This document shows positions 35,809 to 45,829 of a stretch of 64,000 bases of DNA, one piece after another. Both the position numbers and the translations under genes were made by a program. Within the stretch, counting starts at the first letter, position 1, and each line of letters starts with the position of its first letter. The stretch comes from Roseibium aquae. GTDB taxonomy: Bacteria > Pseudomonadota > Alphaproteobacteria > Rhizobiales > Stappiaceae. The stretch is from contig NZ_VXDC01000008.1 of assembly GCF_008711285.1 (NCBI RefSeq), positions 62,001 to 126,000 on the forward strand. The letters run 5' to 3'. Under the pieces are notes generated by a model. That model ran no database searches. It had not been told where the DNA came from and saw nothing but the letters and a program-made list of their open reading frames with translations.

Positions 35809-38232
35809 TCAAACCACACTTTCCCCGATGTGAAAAGGACCGGGCGCCTCTTCTTCCACTGTCGCCCCTTCATCCCAAGCCGACATTCGCGCCCGGATGG
35901 CTTCGATTTCCGCGCCCATAGCCGGCAAATGAGCGCTGTCCTCATTCAGGATCGCCTCGAAAAGACCGCGCTTGATCTCCCAAATCTCCTTTTCCGGCAA
36001 GACGATATCCGGCGAGGCCGACAAGAGGATGGAAACAAGGCGTTCGGCGGCGTTCAACCGCCCCCACAGGTAATCGTGCTCACGCCAGCTGCGGTTAAAG
36101 AACGCACCAAACGAATTGAGCGCCTTGCCCTTCAATCCCAGCCCGTTGGGAGAAAGATCCCGGCAATCCTCTGGACTGATGCGATCAACCAGCGTTTCCA
36201 CCACTTCCGAAAAGTCGTTGCGCTGCAAGACCGGGAATATCACCAGATCATAGAACGCATAGCCCACATAGGCCTCGATCAACCCGCGATACCAGGCTCC
36301 CTCCAAACCCTCCGCTGCCTCCTGGGCGAAAAACGCGTCGACCTGCTCGTCATGGGCCTCCATCGCCATATGATCGCCGACCTTGTCCAGAAAGGCCGAG
36401 AGAGTGGGCGAAGACGCGTCCGGCGTCCCTTGGTCGCAGGTGCCGCAGGAGACCAGCGCCGCGGCCAGGCCGGCAACTTCGCCATTATAGAAGGCTTTGC
36501 TCCAGCGGATTGTGAGACTGTCGATCTGAGCATAGATCCGGCTCTTGAGCCGGTCGAGGTCTTCCGCCTTCGGCCGGTCCGGATCCGGCGCATTGTAGTA
36601 GGTGTTCAATTTGCGAACGGCAAAGCGGAGCCGCCGGATGCGGTAGTCAATGTCGAACCGGCGCAACACGCCGATCACGGCAGCATCCGGCCGGAGCGGC
36701 GCCTCCAATACGCCGTTTGTGTGCGCCTCGAATTGCTGGTGGATGCGCGGTGCCAGATCCGTTTCGCTCAGGTCCATCCCCTGGCCGCGAGCGAGGCGCA
36801 GTGCCAGGTCGGAGAGTTGTTCGGCCACCGCATGAAGCTTCAATGCCTGGTAGTTGAGAAACGCAAAACCGGCCTTGGCATGCGCCGCCTCGTTCGCCTT
36901 TTTCCGGCATCGGGTCACAGCACCCGGCTTCATGCGCATCCGCAGCGGCATGATCCTGCGCACTGCCTTCTCAACGACCGGATCGGCCGCCGTGATGGTG
37001 CGGGCAAGCCAGCGGCTCCGCCGGTTTCGCGCTTCGATATCCCGCAATTCATCGCCGATTGGTTCGTTGCGCGGAATATGCGCCATCGAGGCGAAAATCA
37101 CCTTGAAGAACCCCGGCAGTTCCTCTGTCGATACACCCGAGCGGGATTGGGACGGCGGAACCGGATCAACGTAAACGAGGCGCCTCGCCACCTCCCGGGA
37201 CGCGGGACGATGCTGGATCGCCTCGACAACCGGCGCGAAGGGCTTGTTCATCACGACGCTGCCATCGACAAAGCAATGCCGTTCACGATGGGTGCCGGTC
37301 AGGTCGAGCCGGTCCCGAACAAAGGCCTCGCGATTTGGCCACTCTTCCCCGCGATCTTGCAGAACCCGATCCATCTCCGCGATTGTCGCAGGGTAGAACG
37401 CTCCGGGAAAAGATGCGGTCGCGCGCGCGGCGAAAACGAGATCCGCGACCCGGTCGGACCCGAATTCGCTGTCCAGCCCCCCGGCCGCGCGGTGACTTGC
37501 CTGAAACTTCAGGATCTTGCGGTGATCCCATTCTTCGATGAAGGCCGGATTGTCGATGCGGATGCGCCGGCGGCGGCCGGTGTAATCCGTGATCGTCACG
37601 AAAAGATCCAGGGATTGCCCCTGCGGAATCAGAGTGCCTGCGGGCGGACCGTGGTCTTCCATGCCGGTACACGCATCCAGCATCCAGCCGATGAACGCCT
37701 CGCCCGAGAACGGCGGCGTGAACCAGCGCGACTGCATGAAATGGCGCAGCTTCTCGCGTGTTTCGGGTTCGTCAACTTCGCGCTTCAACTGGGCTGCCAC
37801 CACACGGTCCAGCATCGGTGACATGCCGGATTTGAGATAGCGGGCAAAGCCGTTCTGCTTGCGGGCCAGACGGGTCACATCGGCGTTCTCCAGCCAGAAG
37901 TCGCGATGCCCGTCGATCGGAAGATCGTGCGCGATCGCACGCGCCAGCATGATTCCGTTGACGCCGCCGGCCGAGGCCCCGGCGATCGCATCGGTCACGA
38001 CCTTCACTTCCACCGACCGGCCAACGGCCTCCAAGAGCCGTCCATAGGCGACCTCGGCCTCAGAACGGGCCAACGGCGCTTGCGGCGCATCAATCGCCGC
38101 ATTGGGCCGCGCGGATCGCTTCGCGGAAGCCCGCACAAGGTTCAGAACTTCGCGGCTGACCCCGTGCATATAGATGGCAAGGGACACCCCTCCGTAAAAA
38201 ATCAGCGCCAATCGAAGTTCAATTTCCTTCAT
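35809..38232 (-). CDS. patatin-like phospholipase (long, patatin-related type)
   Basis: An 807-residue protein with an N-terminal patatin domain and a long C-terminal region (DUF3376-type). The start MKEIELRLALIFYGGVSLAI is the family signature, with the oxyanion-type glycines. The nucleophile Ser87 lies in GASAGG, and Asp323 of the dyad lies in VDGSVVMNKPF. The probable activity is hydrolysis of membrane phospholipids or lysolipids. No secretion signal is seen, and one hydrophobic N-terminal strand belongs to the domain. It is upstream of three fatty-acid-hydroxylase-like genes and crcB on the same strand. Confidence 0.88.
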   Translation of the reverse strand: MKEIELRLALIFYGGVSLAIYMHGVSREVLNLVRASAKRSARPNAAIDAPQAPLARSEAEVAYGRLLEAVGRSVEVKVVTDAIAGASAGGVNGIMLARAIAHDLPIDGHRDFWLENADVTRLARKQNGFARYLKSGMSPMLDRVVAAQLKREVDEPETREKLRHFMQSRWFTPPFSGEAFIGWMLDACTGMEDHGPPAGTLIPQGQSLDLFVTITDYTGRRRRIRIDNPAFIEEWDHRKILKFQASHRAAGGLDSEFGSDRVADLVFAARATASFPGAFYPATIAEMDRVLQDRGEEWPNREAFVRDRLDLTGTHRERHCFVDGSVVMNKPFAPVVEAIQHRPASREVARRLVYVDPVPPSQSRSGVSTEELPGFFKVIFASMAHIPRNEPIGDELRDIEARNRRSRWLARTITAADPVVEKAVRRIMPLRMRMKPGAVTRCRKKANEAAHAKAGFAFLNYQALKLHAVAEQLSDLALRLARGQGMDLSETDLAPRIHQQFEAHTNGVLEAPLRPDAAVIGVLRRFDIDYRIRRLRFAVRKLNTYYNAPDPDRPKAEDLDRLKSRIYAQIDSLTIRWSKAFYNGEVAGLAAALVSCGTCDQGTPDASSPTLSAFLDKVGDHMAMEAHDEQVDAFFAQEAAEGLEGAWYRGLIEAYVGYAFYDLVIFPVLQRNDFSEVVETLVDRISPEDCRDLSPNGLGLKGKALNSFGAFFNRSWREHDYLWGRLNAAERLVSILLSASPDIVLPEKEIWEIKRGLFEAILNEDSAHLPAMGAEIEAIRARMSAWDEGATVEEEAPGPFHIGESVV

Positions 38233-38454
38233 TCAAAAAGCGCCTTTTCACCCCGGCTTTAAAACGCCGATTTCCGACACGCTCAAGTGCGGCCAGGAGA
38301 CTGTGCACCGACAAACATGTCAGCATTAAAGCAGTTACCCCGGGTTTAATTCCTTCTGTCCGGATCCTTCCCCCGAAGCCCCCCTTGGCAGCAGGCCATG
38401 GCGGCAAGCACGTCGTTTTTCGCTTTTCATTCCGGCAGCTGACCGCGATACTCC

Positions 38455-39975
38455 ATGTCCACTCAGCCGTATCTTGAAAGCCGTTTCTCACCGGACGTGA
38501 GCAATAACCGGTGGTTGGAATTTGTTGAAATGACGGACAGCACCTCTTTTCGGTCCCCGAATGGCCTCCCCGCCGAAGCGGACGTACCCTTAAAGACCGA
38601 CGATCCGCGGGAAGGGCTTGCGGAGAACAACGAGCATCTCAAGGCCGAACTGGAAGATCTCAGGCTCCTCTACAATGCGCTGATGGAACATGGGGAAGCC
38701 ATCGAGGATCAGCTTGCGGAAAAAAATCGCCTGCTATCGGAAACCCAGTCGCGGCTCGATGACGCCATCAACGCAACATCCGAAGGGTTTTGCCTGTTTG
38801 ACGCGGACGACCGGCTGGTGACGGCCAACGCACGTTTCCGCAACCTTTTTGCCTGCCCGCCCGGCGCGCCATTCGATGTCGGAACGCCGTTCGAGGACAT
38901 TCTGCGCCATGCCATCGCTGCCGGTCAGCTGATGATTGACGGCAACGACGAGGATGTCTGGATCGAGGAGCGGCTGGCGCGGCGGACGGCCTCATCCGGC
39001 CCGTTCACGGAACGGTTCGCCGACGCCCGCTGGTGCCTGGTCAACGAACGGCGCACCCAAGATCATGGAATCGTCGCCGTCTATTCCGACATCACGGAAC
39101 TCAAGACGCGGGAGAAGGAACTGGCCGACAAGACGGCCCAGATGGAGCAGCTGTCGAAACAGCTTGCCAAGTATCTCTCGCCGCAAGTCTACGATTCGAT
39201 CTTCCAGGGCCGTCAGGAAGTGAAGATCGCCTCGTCCCGAAAGAAGCTGACGGTGTTTTTTTCCGACATCGCGGACTTTACCGAAACCGCGGATCGCCTG
39301 GCCTCGGAAGACCTGACCCACCTGCTCAACCAATACTTGACTGAAATGTCCCGTATTGCCCTGAATTTCGGTGCGACGATCGACAAGTTCGTCGGCGACG
39401 CAATCCTGATCTTCTTCGGAGACCCGGATACCCAGGGCGTGCGGCAGGATGCCGTCAACTGCGTGCGGATGGCCATCGCCATGCAGGAGCGCATGCGGGA
39501 ACTGGAAGGCATCTGGCTTCAATCGGGCATCACGCGGCCCTTGAAATGCCGGATGGGCATTCATACGGATTTTTGTACGGTCGGAAACTTCGGAAGCGAG
39601 GATCGGCTCGACTACACGATCATCGGCCGCGGGGTGAACACCGCCGCCCGGCTCGAAAGTGCCGCGACGCCAGGCGACATCCTCATCTCGTATGAAACCT
39701 TCCTTCAGGTTCAAGACGAAATCGCCTGCGAGAAGGCAGGGGAAATACAGGTCAAAGGGCTCGCCTATCCGCTTTCAACCTATACCGTCCTTGGAGACAG
39801 GGCCACCATCGGGGCCCCCGCGGTCATGGATCTCGAAGGCATTTCCCGGCAACTGGATGCCTTGTGTTCCCTGGCACCGGGAGAGCTTCCGGCCGCCGAA
39901 CGCGAACGCCTCATGCAATCCCTGAAAACCGCGTTGGCAACACTGGACACGGGCGGCGGCGAGAGCACCTCCTGA
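38455..39975 (+). CDS. PAS domain class III adenylate/guanylate cyclase
   Basis: A 506-residue soluble cyclase. It has a coiled coil (about 60-105), a PAS domain (about 106-225, starting AINATSEGFCLFDADDRLVT), a second short coiled coil and a class III catalytic domain. Metal-binding Asp271 (FFSDIADFTE) and Asp315 (FVGDAILIFFGDP) are present, and the transition-state residues are in GRGVNTAARLES. The sequence does not settle ATP versus GTP. The ATG at 38455 lacks a good ribosome-binding site; 38530 is an alternative start. It is a single gene, divergent from the patatin gene. It is a second nucleotide-signalling enzyme besides the GGDEF-EAL protein. Confidence 0.9.
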   Translation: MSTQPYLESRFSPDVSNNRWLEFVEMTDSTSFRSPNGLPAEADVPLKTDDPREGLAENNEHLKAELEDLRLLYNALMEHGEAIEDQLAEKNRLLSETQSRLDDAINATSEGFCLFDADDRLVTANARFRNLFACPPGAPFDVGTPFEDILRHAIAAGQLMIDGNDEDVWIEERLARRTASSGPFTERFADARWCLVNERRTQDHGIVAVYSDITELKTREKELADKTAQMEQLSKQLAKYLSPQVYDSIFQGRQEVKIASSRKKLTVFFSDIADFTETADRLASEDLTHLLNQYLTEMSRIALNFGATIDKFVGDAILIFFGDPDTQGVRQDAVNCVRMAIAMQERMRELEGIWLQSGITRPLKCRMGIHTDFCTVGNFGSEDRLDYTIIGRGVNTAARLESAATPGDILISYETFLQVQDEIACEKAGEIQVKGLAYPLSTYTVLGDRATIGAPAVMDLEGISRQLDALCSLAPGELPAAERERLMQSLKTALATLDTGGGESTS

Positions 39976-40025
39976 AACGAATAGATCACTTTGCGATCAA
40001 TCTTGTCAGGAGATACTCCGGTGGC

Positions 40026-41342
40026 TCAGCCGTCCCGGCCGCCACGCTCCCGACGCAACCTTTCCCAATACTCGAGCCGCTTGCGGATCTCCCGCTCGAA
40101 GCCCCGATCCGGGGGATCGTAGAAGGTTTGGCGGCCCAAGGCCTCGGGGAAGTAATCCTGCCCGGAAAACGCCTCCGGGGCGTCATGATCATAGGCATAC
40201 CCGGCGCCATATCCTTCAGCCTTCATCAGCTTTGTCGGAGCGTTCAGGATATGTTTGGGCGGCAGCACGGAACCGCTGCTCTTGGCGCTCCGCAGGGCCG
40301 CCTTGTAGGCGACATAGACACCGTTGGATTTTGGGGCGGTGGCCAGATAGACGACACATTGCGCGAGCGCGAGCTCCCCTTCGGGCGAACCCAGCATCTG
40401 ATAGGCGTCCCGGGCCGCATTCGCCTGAACCAAGGCATTCGGGTCGGCCAACCCGATATCCTCCACCGCCATCCGGATCAGCCGCCGGGCGAGATACATG
40501 GGGTCTTCGCCGCCATCGAGCATTCGGGCAAACCAGTATAGCGCAGCATCAGGGTCCGACCCGCGAACGGACTTATGGAGCGCGGATATCAGGTTGTAGT
40601 GTCCGTCGGCGCTCTTGTCGTAGATCGGAGCGCGGCGCTGGACGATCTCCTGCAGGCGCGTGGCATCAAACACCTCGCCCTTCCCTGCCGCGCGCCAGAC
40701 GTCTTCCGCGAGCGTGAGGGCGGAACGTCCATCGCCATCCGCCATGCGGACAAGAACGGCGCGCGCGTCGGCATCCAGCGGCAGAGGCCGGCCTTCCAGC
40801 TCTTCCGCCCGCGCCAGCAGCCGGCCAAGCGCGTCGATCGTCAGCGAATGAAAGGTCATGACATGCGCGCGCGACAACAACGCCGCATTGAGCTCGAACG
40901 ATGGATTTTCCGTCGTAGCGCCCACCAACGTGATGGTGCCGTCTTCCATCACGGGCAGAAAGCTGTCTTGTTGGGCCTTGTTGAAGCGGTGGATCTCGTC
41001 GACGAAAAGCAAGGTCGCCTTGCCCGACACACGCCGGGCCCGGGCCGCCTCAAAGACCTTTTTGAGATCCGAGACACCGGTGAAGATCGCCGAGACCTGT
41101 TCGAACGCCAAATCCGTTTCATTGGCGAGAAGGCGCGCGATCGTTGTCTTCCCGGTCCCCGGCGGCCCCCAGAACACCAAAGACCCCAGCGAACGGGTGC
41201 GCAGCATCCGGGTCAAGGTGCCGTCCTCGCCCAGAAGATGATCCTGTCCGACAACCTGCTCCAGACTGGTCGGCCGCATCCTGTCGGCCAATGGCCGGTT
41301 GATGTTGCTGCCAAGCCCCGATGCGGTGAACAGGTCGCTCAT
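40026..41342 (-). CDS. rarA: replication-associated recombination protein RarA (MgsA)
   Basis: A 438-residue AAA+ ATPase that acts at stalled replication forks. It starts with RPLADRMRPTSLEQVVGQDH. Walker A is GPPGTGKTTIA at 59-69, and Walker B is LLFVDEIHRFNK. The sensor region GATTENPSFELNAALLSR is diagnostic for RarA. The C-terminal tetramerisation region contains HKSVRGSDPDAALYW and YGYDHDAP-like residues (AYDHDAPEAFSGQDYFPE). It lies nine bases after the DegP-type protease gene, so the two may share a transcript. Confidence 0.95.
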   Translation of the reverse strand: MSDLFTASGLGSNINRPLADRMRPTSLEQVVGQDHLLGEDGTLTRMLRTRSLGSLVFWGPPGTGKTTIARLLANETDLAFEQVSAIFTGVSDLKKVFEAARARRVSGKATLLFVDEIHRFNKAQQDSFLPVMEDGTITLVGATTENPSFELNAALLSRAHVMTFHSLTIDALGRLLARAEELEGRPLPLDADARAVLVRMADGDGRSALTLAEDVWRAAGKGEVFDATRLQEIVQRRAPIYDKSADGHYNLISALHKSVRGSDPDAALYWFARMLDGGEDPMYLARRLIRMAVEDIGLADPNALVQANAARDAYQMLGSPEGELALAQCVVYLATAPKSNGVYVAYKAALRSAKSSGSVLPPKHILNAPTKLMKAEGYGAGYAYDHDAPEAFSGQDYFPEALGRQTFYDPPDRGFEREIRKRLEYWERLRRERGGRDG

Positions 41343-41351
41343 GCCAAACGC

Positions 41352-42797
41352 CTAGCCCCGCAGCACGATGCGCCGGACCTGTCCATCGCGAACCACCTCC
41401 AACTGCCACAGGCGCGGTTGCTGGCGGGTGATCCGCTCAAGGGTTTGGGTTGTGTCGATGGGACGGTCATTGACCGACCGCACAATATCGCGTTTGCGCA
41501 AGCCGACGCGCGCGGCGGTCCCGCGTGGATCGATGTCAGCAATGACCACACCGTCATAGGTGGCGTCCAGGCGCAATTCCTCGGCCACGGCAGGCGACAG
41601 GTTCATTACGGTCGCGCCCTCGAAAGGCGAGTATTCATCCAACAGACGGGTATCGCGCGGGGTGGTTTCCGGCGCCCGTTGCAGCGGCACGGACACCGTC
41701 ACTTCCCGGCCGCTGCGCAGAACCTGAAAGGAGGCGGTTTCACCGAGGCGGCGGGTTGCAAACCGGTAGCCGAAGGAGTCGGGATCGGACACCTCCTTGC
41801 CGTCCACGCCGACAATCAGGTCACTGATGCGCAGATCCGCCCGGTCCGCCGGCGACCCGCCGAACACGTTGGTGACAAGCACACCGCGCGGCCGGTCCAA
41901 ACCCAGCGCTTCGGCGATTTCGGCCGTCACCGACTGAACCGTCGCGCCGAGCCAGGGCCGGCGCACCATGCCCCCGTCCTCGGCCGCATCCGCCACGAAC
42001 CGGGCCATTTGCGCGGGAATGGCGAAGCCGATCCCGTTCGAACCGCCGGACCTTGAGAATATGGCCGTGTTGATGCCGACCAGCCGTCCAGCCATGTCGA
42101 CCAAGGCCCCGCCGGAATTGCCCGGATTGATCGCCGCGTCGGTCTGGATGAAGAACTGGTAGTCCGTCACCCCGACCTGCGTGCGCGCCAAGGCCGAGAC
42201 AATCCCTTGCGTAACGGTCTGCCCGACCCCGAACGGATTGCCGATGGCCAGAACGATGTCACCAACCTCCAGGCTGTCCCCTTCCGCGAATGCAACGTGT
42301 TCGAACGGACCGTCGCCGTCGATCCTGAGCACCGCAAGGTCGGTCCGCTCGTCCAGAAGCACGATTTCGGCATCGAACTCCCGGCGGTCGTTCAAGGCGA
42401 CGCGGACCGCATCCGCATCCTTGATAACGTGATGGTTCGTGATCACGATCCCATCGGCCGAAATGATGACTCCCGACCCCAGCGATGACTGCACGCGCTC
42501 CCTGGGTGGACCGAAGCCCGGCCCCTGGTCGCCAAAGAAACGTTGAAAGAACGGATCGTTGAAAAACGGGGAAACGCGCTGGCGCTGCACCACCGTCCGG
42601 CTGGCATAGACATTGACCACAGCCGGCGCCACGCGTTTGACGATCGGCGCAAAGGACAACTTGATCTCGGCGGCATCGATGGGAACCTGCCGCTCTTGCG
42701 CCACAAGCGCCGCCGGGATCGCGATCATGGCCAGAAAAGCAAAAAGCCCAAGGGCGCGCGTTATCCCGCCGGGTACGCGCCACGTCGTGAACGCCAT
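41352..42797 (-). CDS. periplasmic serine protease of the DegP/DegQ (HtrA) family
   Basis: A 481-residue envelope protease with a signal peptide (TWRVPGGITRALGLFAFLAM, then AALVAQ). The trypsin-like domain has triad residues His123 (TNHHVI), Asp153 (TDLAVLRID) and Ser228 (GNSGGALVD). Two PDZ domains follow. The start was set at 42797 (MAFTTWR), with AGGAG six bases upstream, rather than 42803. Quality control of misfolded periplasmic proteins is expected. The loop PFFQRFFGDQGPGFGPPRE is typical of Do proteases. It is transcribed just before rarA, which has no functional link. Confidence 0.92.
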   Translation of the reverse strand: MAFTTWRVPGGITRALGLFAFLAMIAIPAALVAQERQVPIDAAEIKLSFAPIVKRVAPAVVNVYASRTVVQRQRVSPFFNDPFFQRFFGDQGPGFGPPRERVQSSLGSGVIISADGIVITNHHVIKDADAVRVALNDRREFDAEIVLLDERTDLAVLRIDGDGPFEHVAFAEGDSLEVGDIVLAIGNPFGVGQTVTQGIVSALARTQVGVTDYQFFIQTDAAINPGNSGGALVDMAGRLVGINTAIFSRSGGSNGIGFAIPAQMARFVADAAEDGGMVRRPWLGATVQSVTAEIAEALGLDRPRGVLVTNVFGGSPADRADLRISDLIVGVDGKEVSDPDSFGYRFATRRLGETASFQVLRSGREVTVSVPLQRAPETTPRDTRLLDEYSPFEGATVMNLSPAVAEELRLDATYDGVVIADIDPRGTAARVGLRKRDIVRSVNDRPIDTTQTLERITRQQPRLWQLEVVRDGQVRRIVLRG

Positions 42798-42871
42798 AAA
42801 CATCTCCTGACTTCAGCCGAATCTTTCCGTGATCTTCTAGAGGTGAGATAAGAAGTTTTGAGGGCAAACAC

Positions 42872-42907
42872 AAATGGCCCGGCAGATTGCCTGCCGGGCC
42901 ATTTTTT
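42872..42907. terminator. strong intrinsic terminator between chemoreceptor and protease genes
   Basis: A perfect 14-base-pair stem (42872-42885 with 42891-42904) with a 5-base loop ATTGC. The plus-strand side ends in a run of T (ATTTTTTGG), and the minus-strand side ends in CATTTGTGTTTG. It ends the minus-strand chemoreceptor transcript before the protease gene, and could act in both directions. Confidence 0.85.
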
Positions 42908-42926
42908 GGATTGTCCCCTCCGCGGT

Positions 42927-45113
42927 TCAGGCGGAACGGACCTGCCGCAGGAACTGGTTCACTTCCGTATCAAGGCGCTGCGCCTGGGCGGAGAGCTTCT
43001 GAACCTCCTCCACGAACCCGTTCGCCGCGGCCGTCGAGTTCTCCGAGATTTGCGAGACATCCTGAATATCGGAGGAAACCTGGGACGTTCCGCCCGCCGC
43101 ACGCTGGGTGTTCTCGGCAATGCCCTGGGTCGCGAAGCTCTGCTCTGTCACCGCCGCGGCGACCTCCGTGACCGACGCCGCGATCTGGGCAATCGTTTCC
43201 TGGATCTCTCCGATCGCGCTGACCGCATCGTCAGTCGCGGCGCGAATGCCGTCAATCTGCTGCTGGATCTCCCCGGTGGCTTTTCCGGTTTGCGACGCCA
43301 ATTCCTTGACCTCGGAAGCCACGACCGCGAAGCCTTTACCGGCATCCCCGGCCCGGGCAGCCTCAATCGTCGCATTCAGGGCCAGAAGGTTGGTCTGGTC
43401 GGCGATATCGCTGATCAGCGTCACGACTTCCCCAATCCGGTTGGCCCCTTCCGCGAGCGAGCGCACGGTGCTGTTGGTGGATTGGGCCCGTTCGTTGGCC
43501 TGCTCGGCGACGGCTGACGAGCGCTCGATCAAGGAGGAGATCTGCTGGATCGAGCTCGATAGCTGGTCGGAGGCCGAGGCGATCGACTGAACTTCCGACA
43601 TCGCTTCGCGCGACAACTGGGCCGCCCGGTTCGATGTCTCCCCGGAAGTGAAGGCCATTTTCTGCATGTCTTCGGCAGACCGGCTCAGCTCAGACACGGA
43701 CCGGGTGACCGTTTCAACGACCTGCCCCACCGACGCCTCGAAATCGCTTGCCAGATCCTGCAGCATCTTCTGCCGCTGCTCCGATTGGTCGCGGGCGGCA
43801 CGTGCATCTTCGGCAGCGCGCCGTTCCTGATCAGCGGCCGCGTTTTCCCGGATCTGCACCACAGCGCGCCCGATGTCACCGATCTCGTCGCCCCGTCTGG
43901 CGGCGGCGATCTCCACACCGGTGTTGCCGCTGGCAATGTTCTGCAGCGCCGTCACGAGCAAGCCCACCGGCTTGATGATGGACCTGGAAAAGAAGACGGC
44001 AACGACGGCTGCGATCAGAACCGTGAGGAGGGTCATGAGGATCATCGAGTCCCGCATTGCGGTGACACCGCTCAACGCTTCTTCAACCGACCTTTCCGCG
44101 ACCAGTGCCCAGGTCTGTCCCCCGAAGCTCACAGGCTCGGCAAACGCCAGCCGTGGTGCGCCGTCCTTGCCGATCAGTTCGCCACCAGCCACCTGACCGC
44201 CAATCGCCGCACGGATCATGTCTCCGTCAACGGTTTCCCGCAGGGCTGTCGGCTCCCCGGCCAAGGGCATGTTGGTGATCAGCGTTCCACTGCCGTCGAC
44301 CATGTAAACTTGCCCGGTCTCGCCAAGCCCGGCCCGCTGCATGGTCAGTTCGTCCAGGTAGCTGGACCCGATCCGCACCACCAGAACACCGCCAAGTTCA
44401 TCACCGGCGAAAGACTGGACATATGCAGGCTGCGCCACGAAGAGCGAGGGCTCGCCATCGGCCGGGCCATAAGCGGCAAAGGACGAGAAGAACTGCTGTC
44501 CCTTTTCGCCCGCAAGCGCCTGTTCATAGAGCGAGGCAAGCGGCGTCCCGCTGAGGACATTCCCGCCGACACTCTCGAAAAAATCACCGGATTTGGTCAC
44601 CGAATAGATAACCATTCCGTCCTTGTTGATCGCGTAGATGTCGCCATAGCCGGCATTCTTCCACGCCGAATAGAAGCTGCCATGCAATTCACTATGGCGC
44701 CAGGCATACATCGTCCGGCTATCGGACCCCGTCTGCTCGGCACGTGCAGCAGCGTCCGTCCCTTCCGGCTGAAAGACCGCAAGCAATTCGGCACGGTCAT
44801 TTGCGGCCGTCTGCATGGTTCCGTTCAACTCGGTGAAGGCGAGCGCAGCTCCTGCGCCGGTTGCCAGATTCGACAGGTCGCTTGTCAGGGAAGACAGCTT
44901 CTGCGTCACCAGATCCCGGCGCGACTGGGCCAGCAGCTCGAGCTGCTGCTTTTCCGCATCCACCAAGCCGGAACGCGCATTGACATAGCCGCCAATGCCC
45001 ACCGCGACGCATGTCAGGAAGGTCATCCCGATCATCAATGCCGGCAGGATGACCGACAAACGCGCAATCTTGTTCTTTTTCGTTCTGGACGTACCAGTGT
45101 CCGCCGCCGGCAT
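42927..45113 (-). CDS. methyl-accepting chemotaxis protein with a periplasmic Cache domain (second)
   Basis: A 728-residue chemoreceptor. TM1 is near 18-43, followed by a large periplasmic sensor (about 45-350) with Cache-like features ([25 protein letters not shown]). TM2 is near 355-378, then HAMP and a signalling domain with the hairpin [18 protein letters not shown]. The start at 45113 ([15 protein letters not shown]) has AAGGAG seven bases upstream. The C-terminus ends [16 protein letters not shown], without the NWETF-type CheR tether. The ligand is unknown. A terminator follows immediately, so it is a single-gene unit. Confidence 0.93.
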   Translation of the reverse strand: MPAADTGTSRTKKNKIARLSVILPALMIGMTFLTCVAVGIGGYVNARSGLVDAEKQQLELLAQSRRDLVTQKLSSLTSDLSNLATGAGAALAFTELNGTMQTAANDRAELLAVFQPEGTDAAARAEQTGSDSRTMYAWRHSELHGSFYSAWKNAGYGDIYAINKDGMVIYSVTKSGDFFESVGGNVLSGTPLASLYEQALAGEKGQQFFSSFAAYGPADGEPSLFVAQPAYVQSFAGDELGGVLVVRIGSSYLDELTMQRAGLGETGQVYMVDGSGTLITNMPLAGEPTALRETVDGDMIRAAIGGQVAGGELIGKDGAPRLAFAEPVSFGGQTWALVAERSVEEALSGVTAMRDSMILMTLLTVLIAAVVAVFFSRSIIKPVGLLVTALQNIASGNTGVEIAAARRGDEIGDIGRAVVQIRENAAADQERRAAEDARAARDQSEQRQKMLQDLASDFEASVGQVVETVTRSVSELSRSAEDMQKMAFTSGETSNRAAQLSREAMSEVQSIASASDQLSSSIQQISSLIERSSAVAEQANERAQSTNSTVRSLAEGANRIGEVVTLISDIADQTNLLALNATIEAARAGDAGKGFAVVASEVKELASQTGKATGEIQQQIDGIRAATDDAVSAIGEIQETIAQIAASVTEVAAAVTEQSFATQGIAENTQRAAGGTSQVSSDIQDVSQISENSTAAANGFVEEVQKLSAQAQRLDTEVNQFLRQVRSA

Positions 45114-45269
45114 GAGTAGCTCCTTCCACACAACCCCAAGTAACCACCTGAAAGTGCCGAAGCCGGGTTAAAATAGCTATAATTGCCGAGGCAGGCTTTT
45201 CTGTTTTTTCTAGTAAATCAGACCCTTAGAAAGACAGGGGGGCATATGGACCGTCCTGTTGAACGCAGA

Positions 45270-45294
45270 AACGGCGGACACGTGGCCCGCCGTT
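45270..45294 (-). terminator. possible terminator after rplQ
   Basis: An 8-base-pair stem (AACGGCGG at 45270-45277 with CCGCCGTT at 45287-45294) with a 9-base loop lies 31 bases past the end of rplQ on the minus strand. The following bases on that strand (TTTCTGCGTTC) give only a weak T run. It would close the alpha operon. Confidence 0.45.
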
Positions 45295-45324
45295 CCAGAC
45301 TTGCAAACTGGCAGATCGCCAAAG

Positions 45325-45750
45325 TTACGCAGCGGCTTCCGCCGCTTCCTGGGCTTCCACGCGGACCCGGTCGCCAGCGCCGCGCGCTTCCGGATCGCGG
45401 TCGACGAGTTCGATCACAGCCATCGGCGCATTGTCGCCATAGCGGAACCCGGCCTTCAAAACACGGCTATAGCCGCCATTGCGTTCCTTGTAGCGCTCTC
45501 CGAGCGTGTCAAAGAGCTTCTTCACCATGGCCACATCGCGGATTTGCGAAATGGCCTGGCGGCGTGCGTGAAGATCCCCGCGCTTGCCCAAGGTGATGAG
45601 CTTGTCGATGATCGGCTTCATTTCTTTCGCTTTCGGCAGAGTCGTGACGATCTGCTCGTGCTTGATCAGTGCCGCAGCCATGTTGGCGAACATTGCCTTG
45701 CGGTGGCTGGCGGTCCGATTGAGCTTGCGGCCGGCTTTCCCGTGGCGCAT
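45325..45750 (-). CDS. rplQ: 50S ribosomal protein L17
   Basis: Last gene of the alpha operon, 141 residues. The start [20 protein letters not shown] and the segment [20 protein letters not shown] are diagnostic of bL17. The C-terminal tail [17 protein letters not shown] is the Ala/Glu-rich extension usual in alphaproteobacteria. It follows rpoA by 79 bases on the same strand. Confidence 0.98.
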   Translation of the reverse strand: MRHGKAGRKLNRTASHRKAMFANMAAALIKHEQIVTTLPKAKEMKPIIDKLITLGKRGDLHARRQAISQIRDVAMVKKLFDTLGERYKERNGGYSRVLKAGFRYGDNAPMAVIELVDRDPEARGAGDRVRVEAQEAAEAAA

Positions 45751-45829
45751 GGCCCTCTCCTTTGTCTATCGGGCGGTCTTCCGTTGTTCCGAAAGTGACC
45801 CGGTTGCTCCGTGAAGGACGCGAACGCCC

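Noticed and set aside
35830-37821. 663-codon plus-strand frame antisense to the patatin-like gene
   Set aside because: The minus-strand frame has a full patatin domain with catalytic residues; the plus-strand product is Arg/His-rich and unlike any family.
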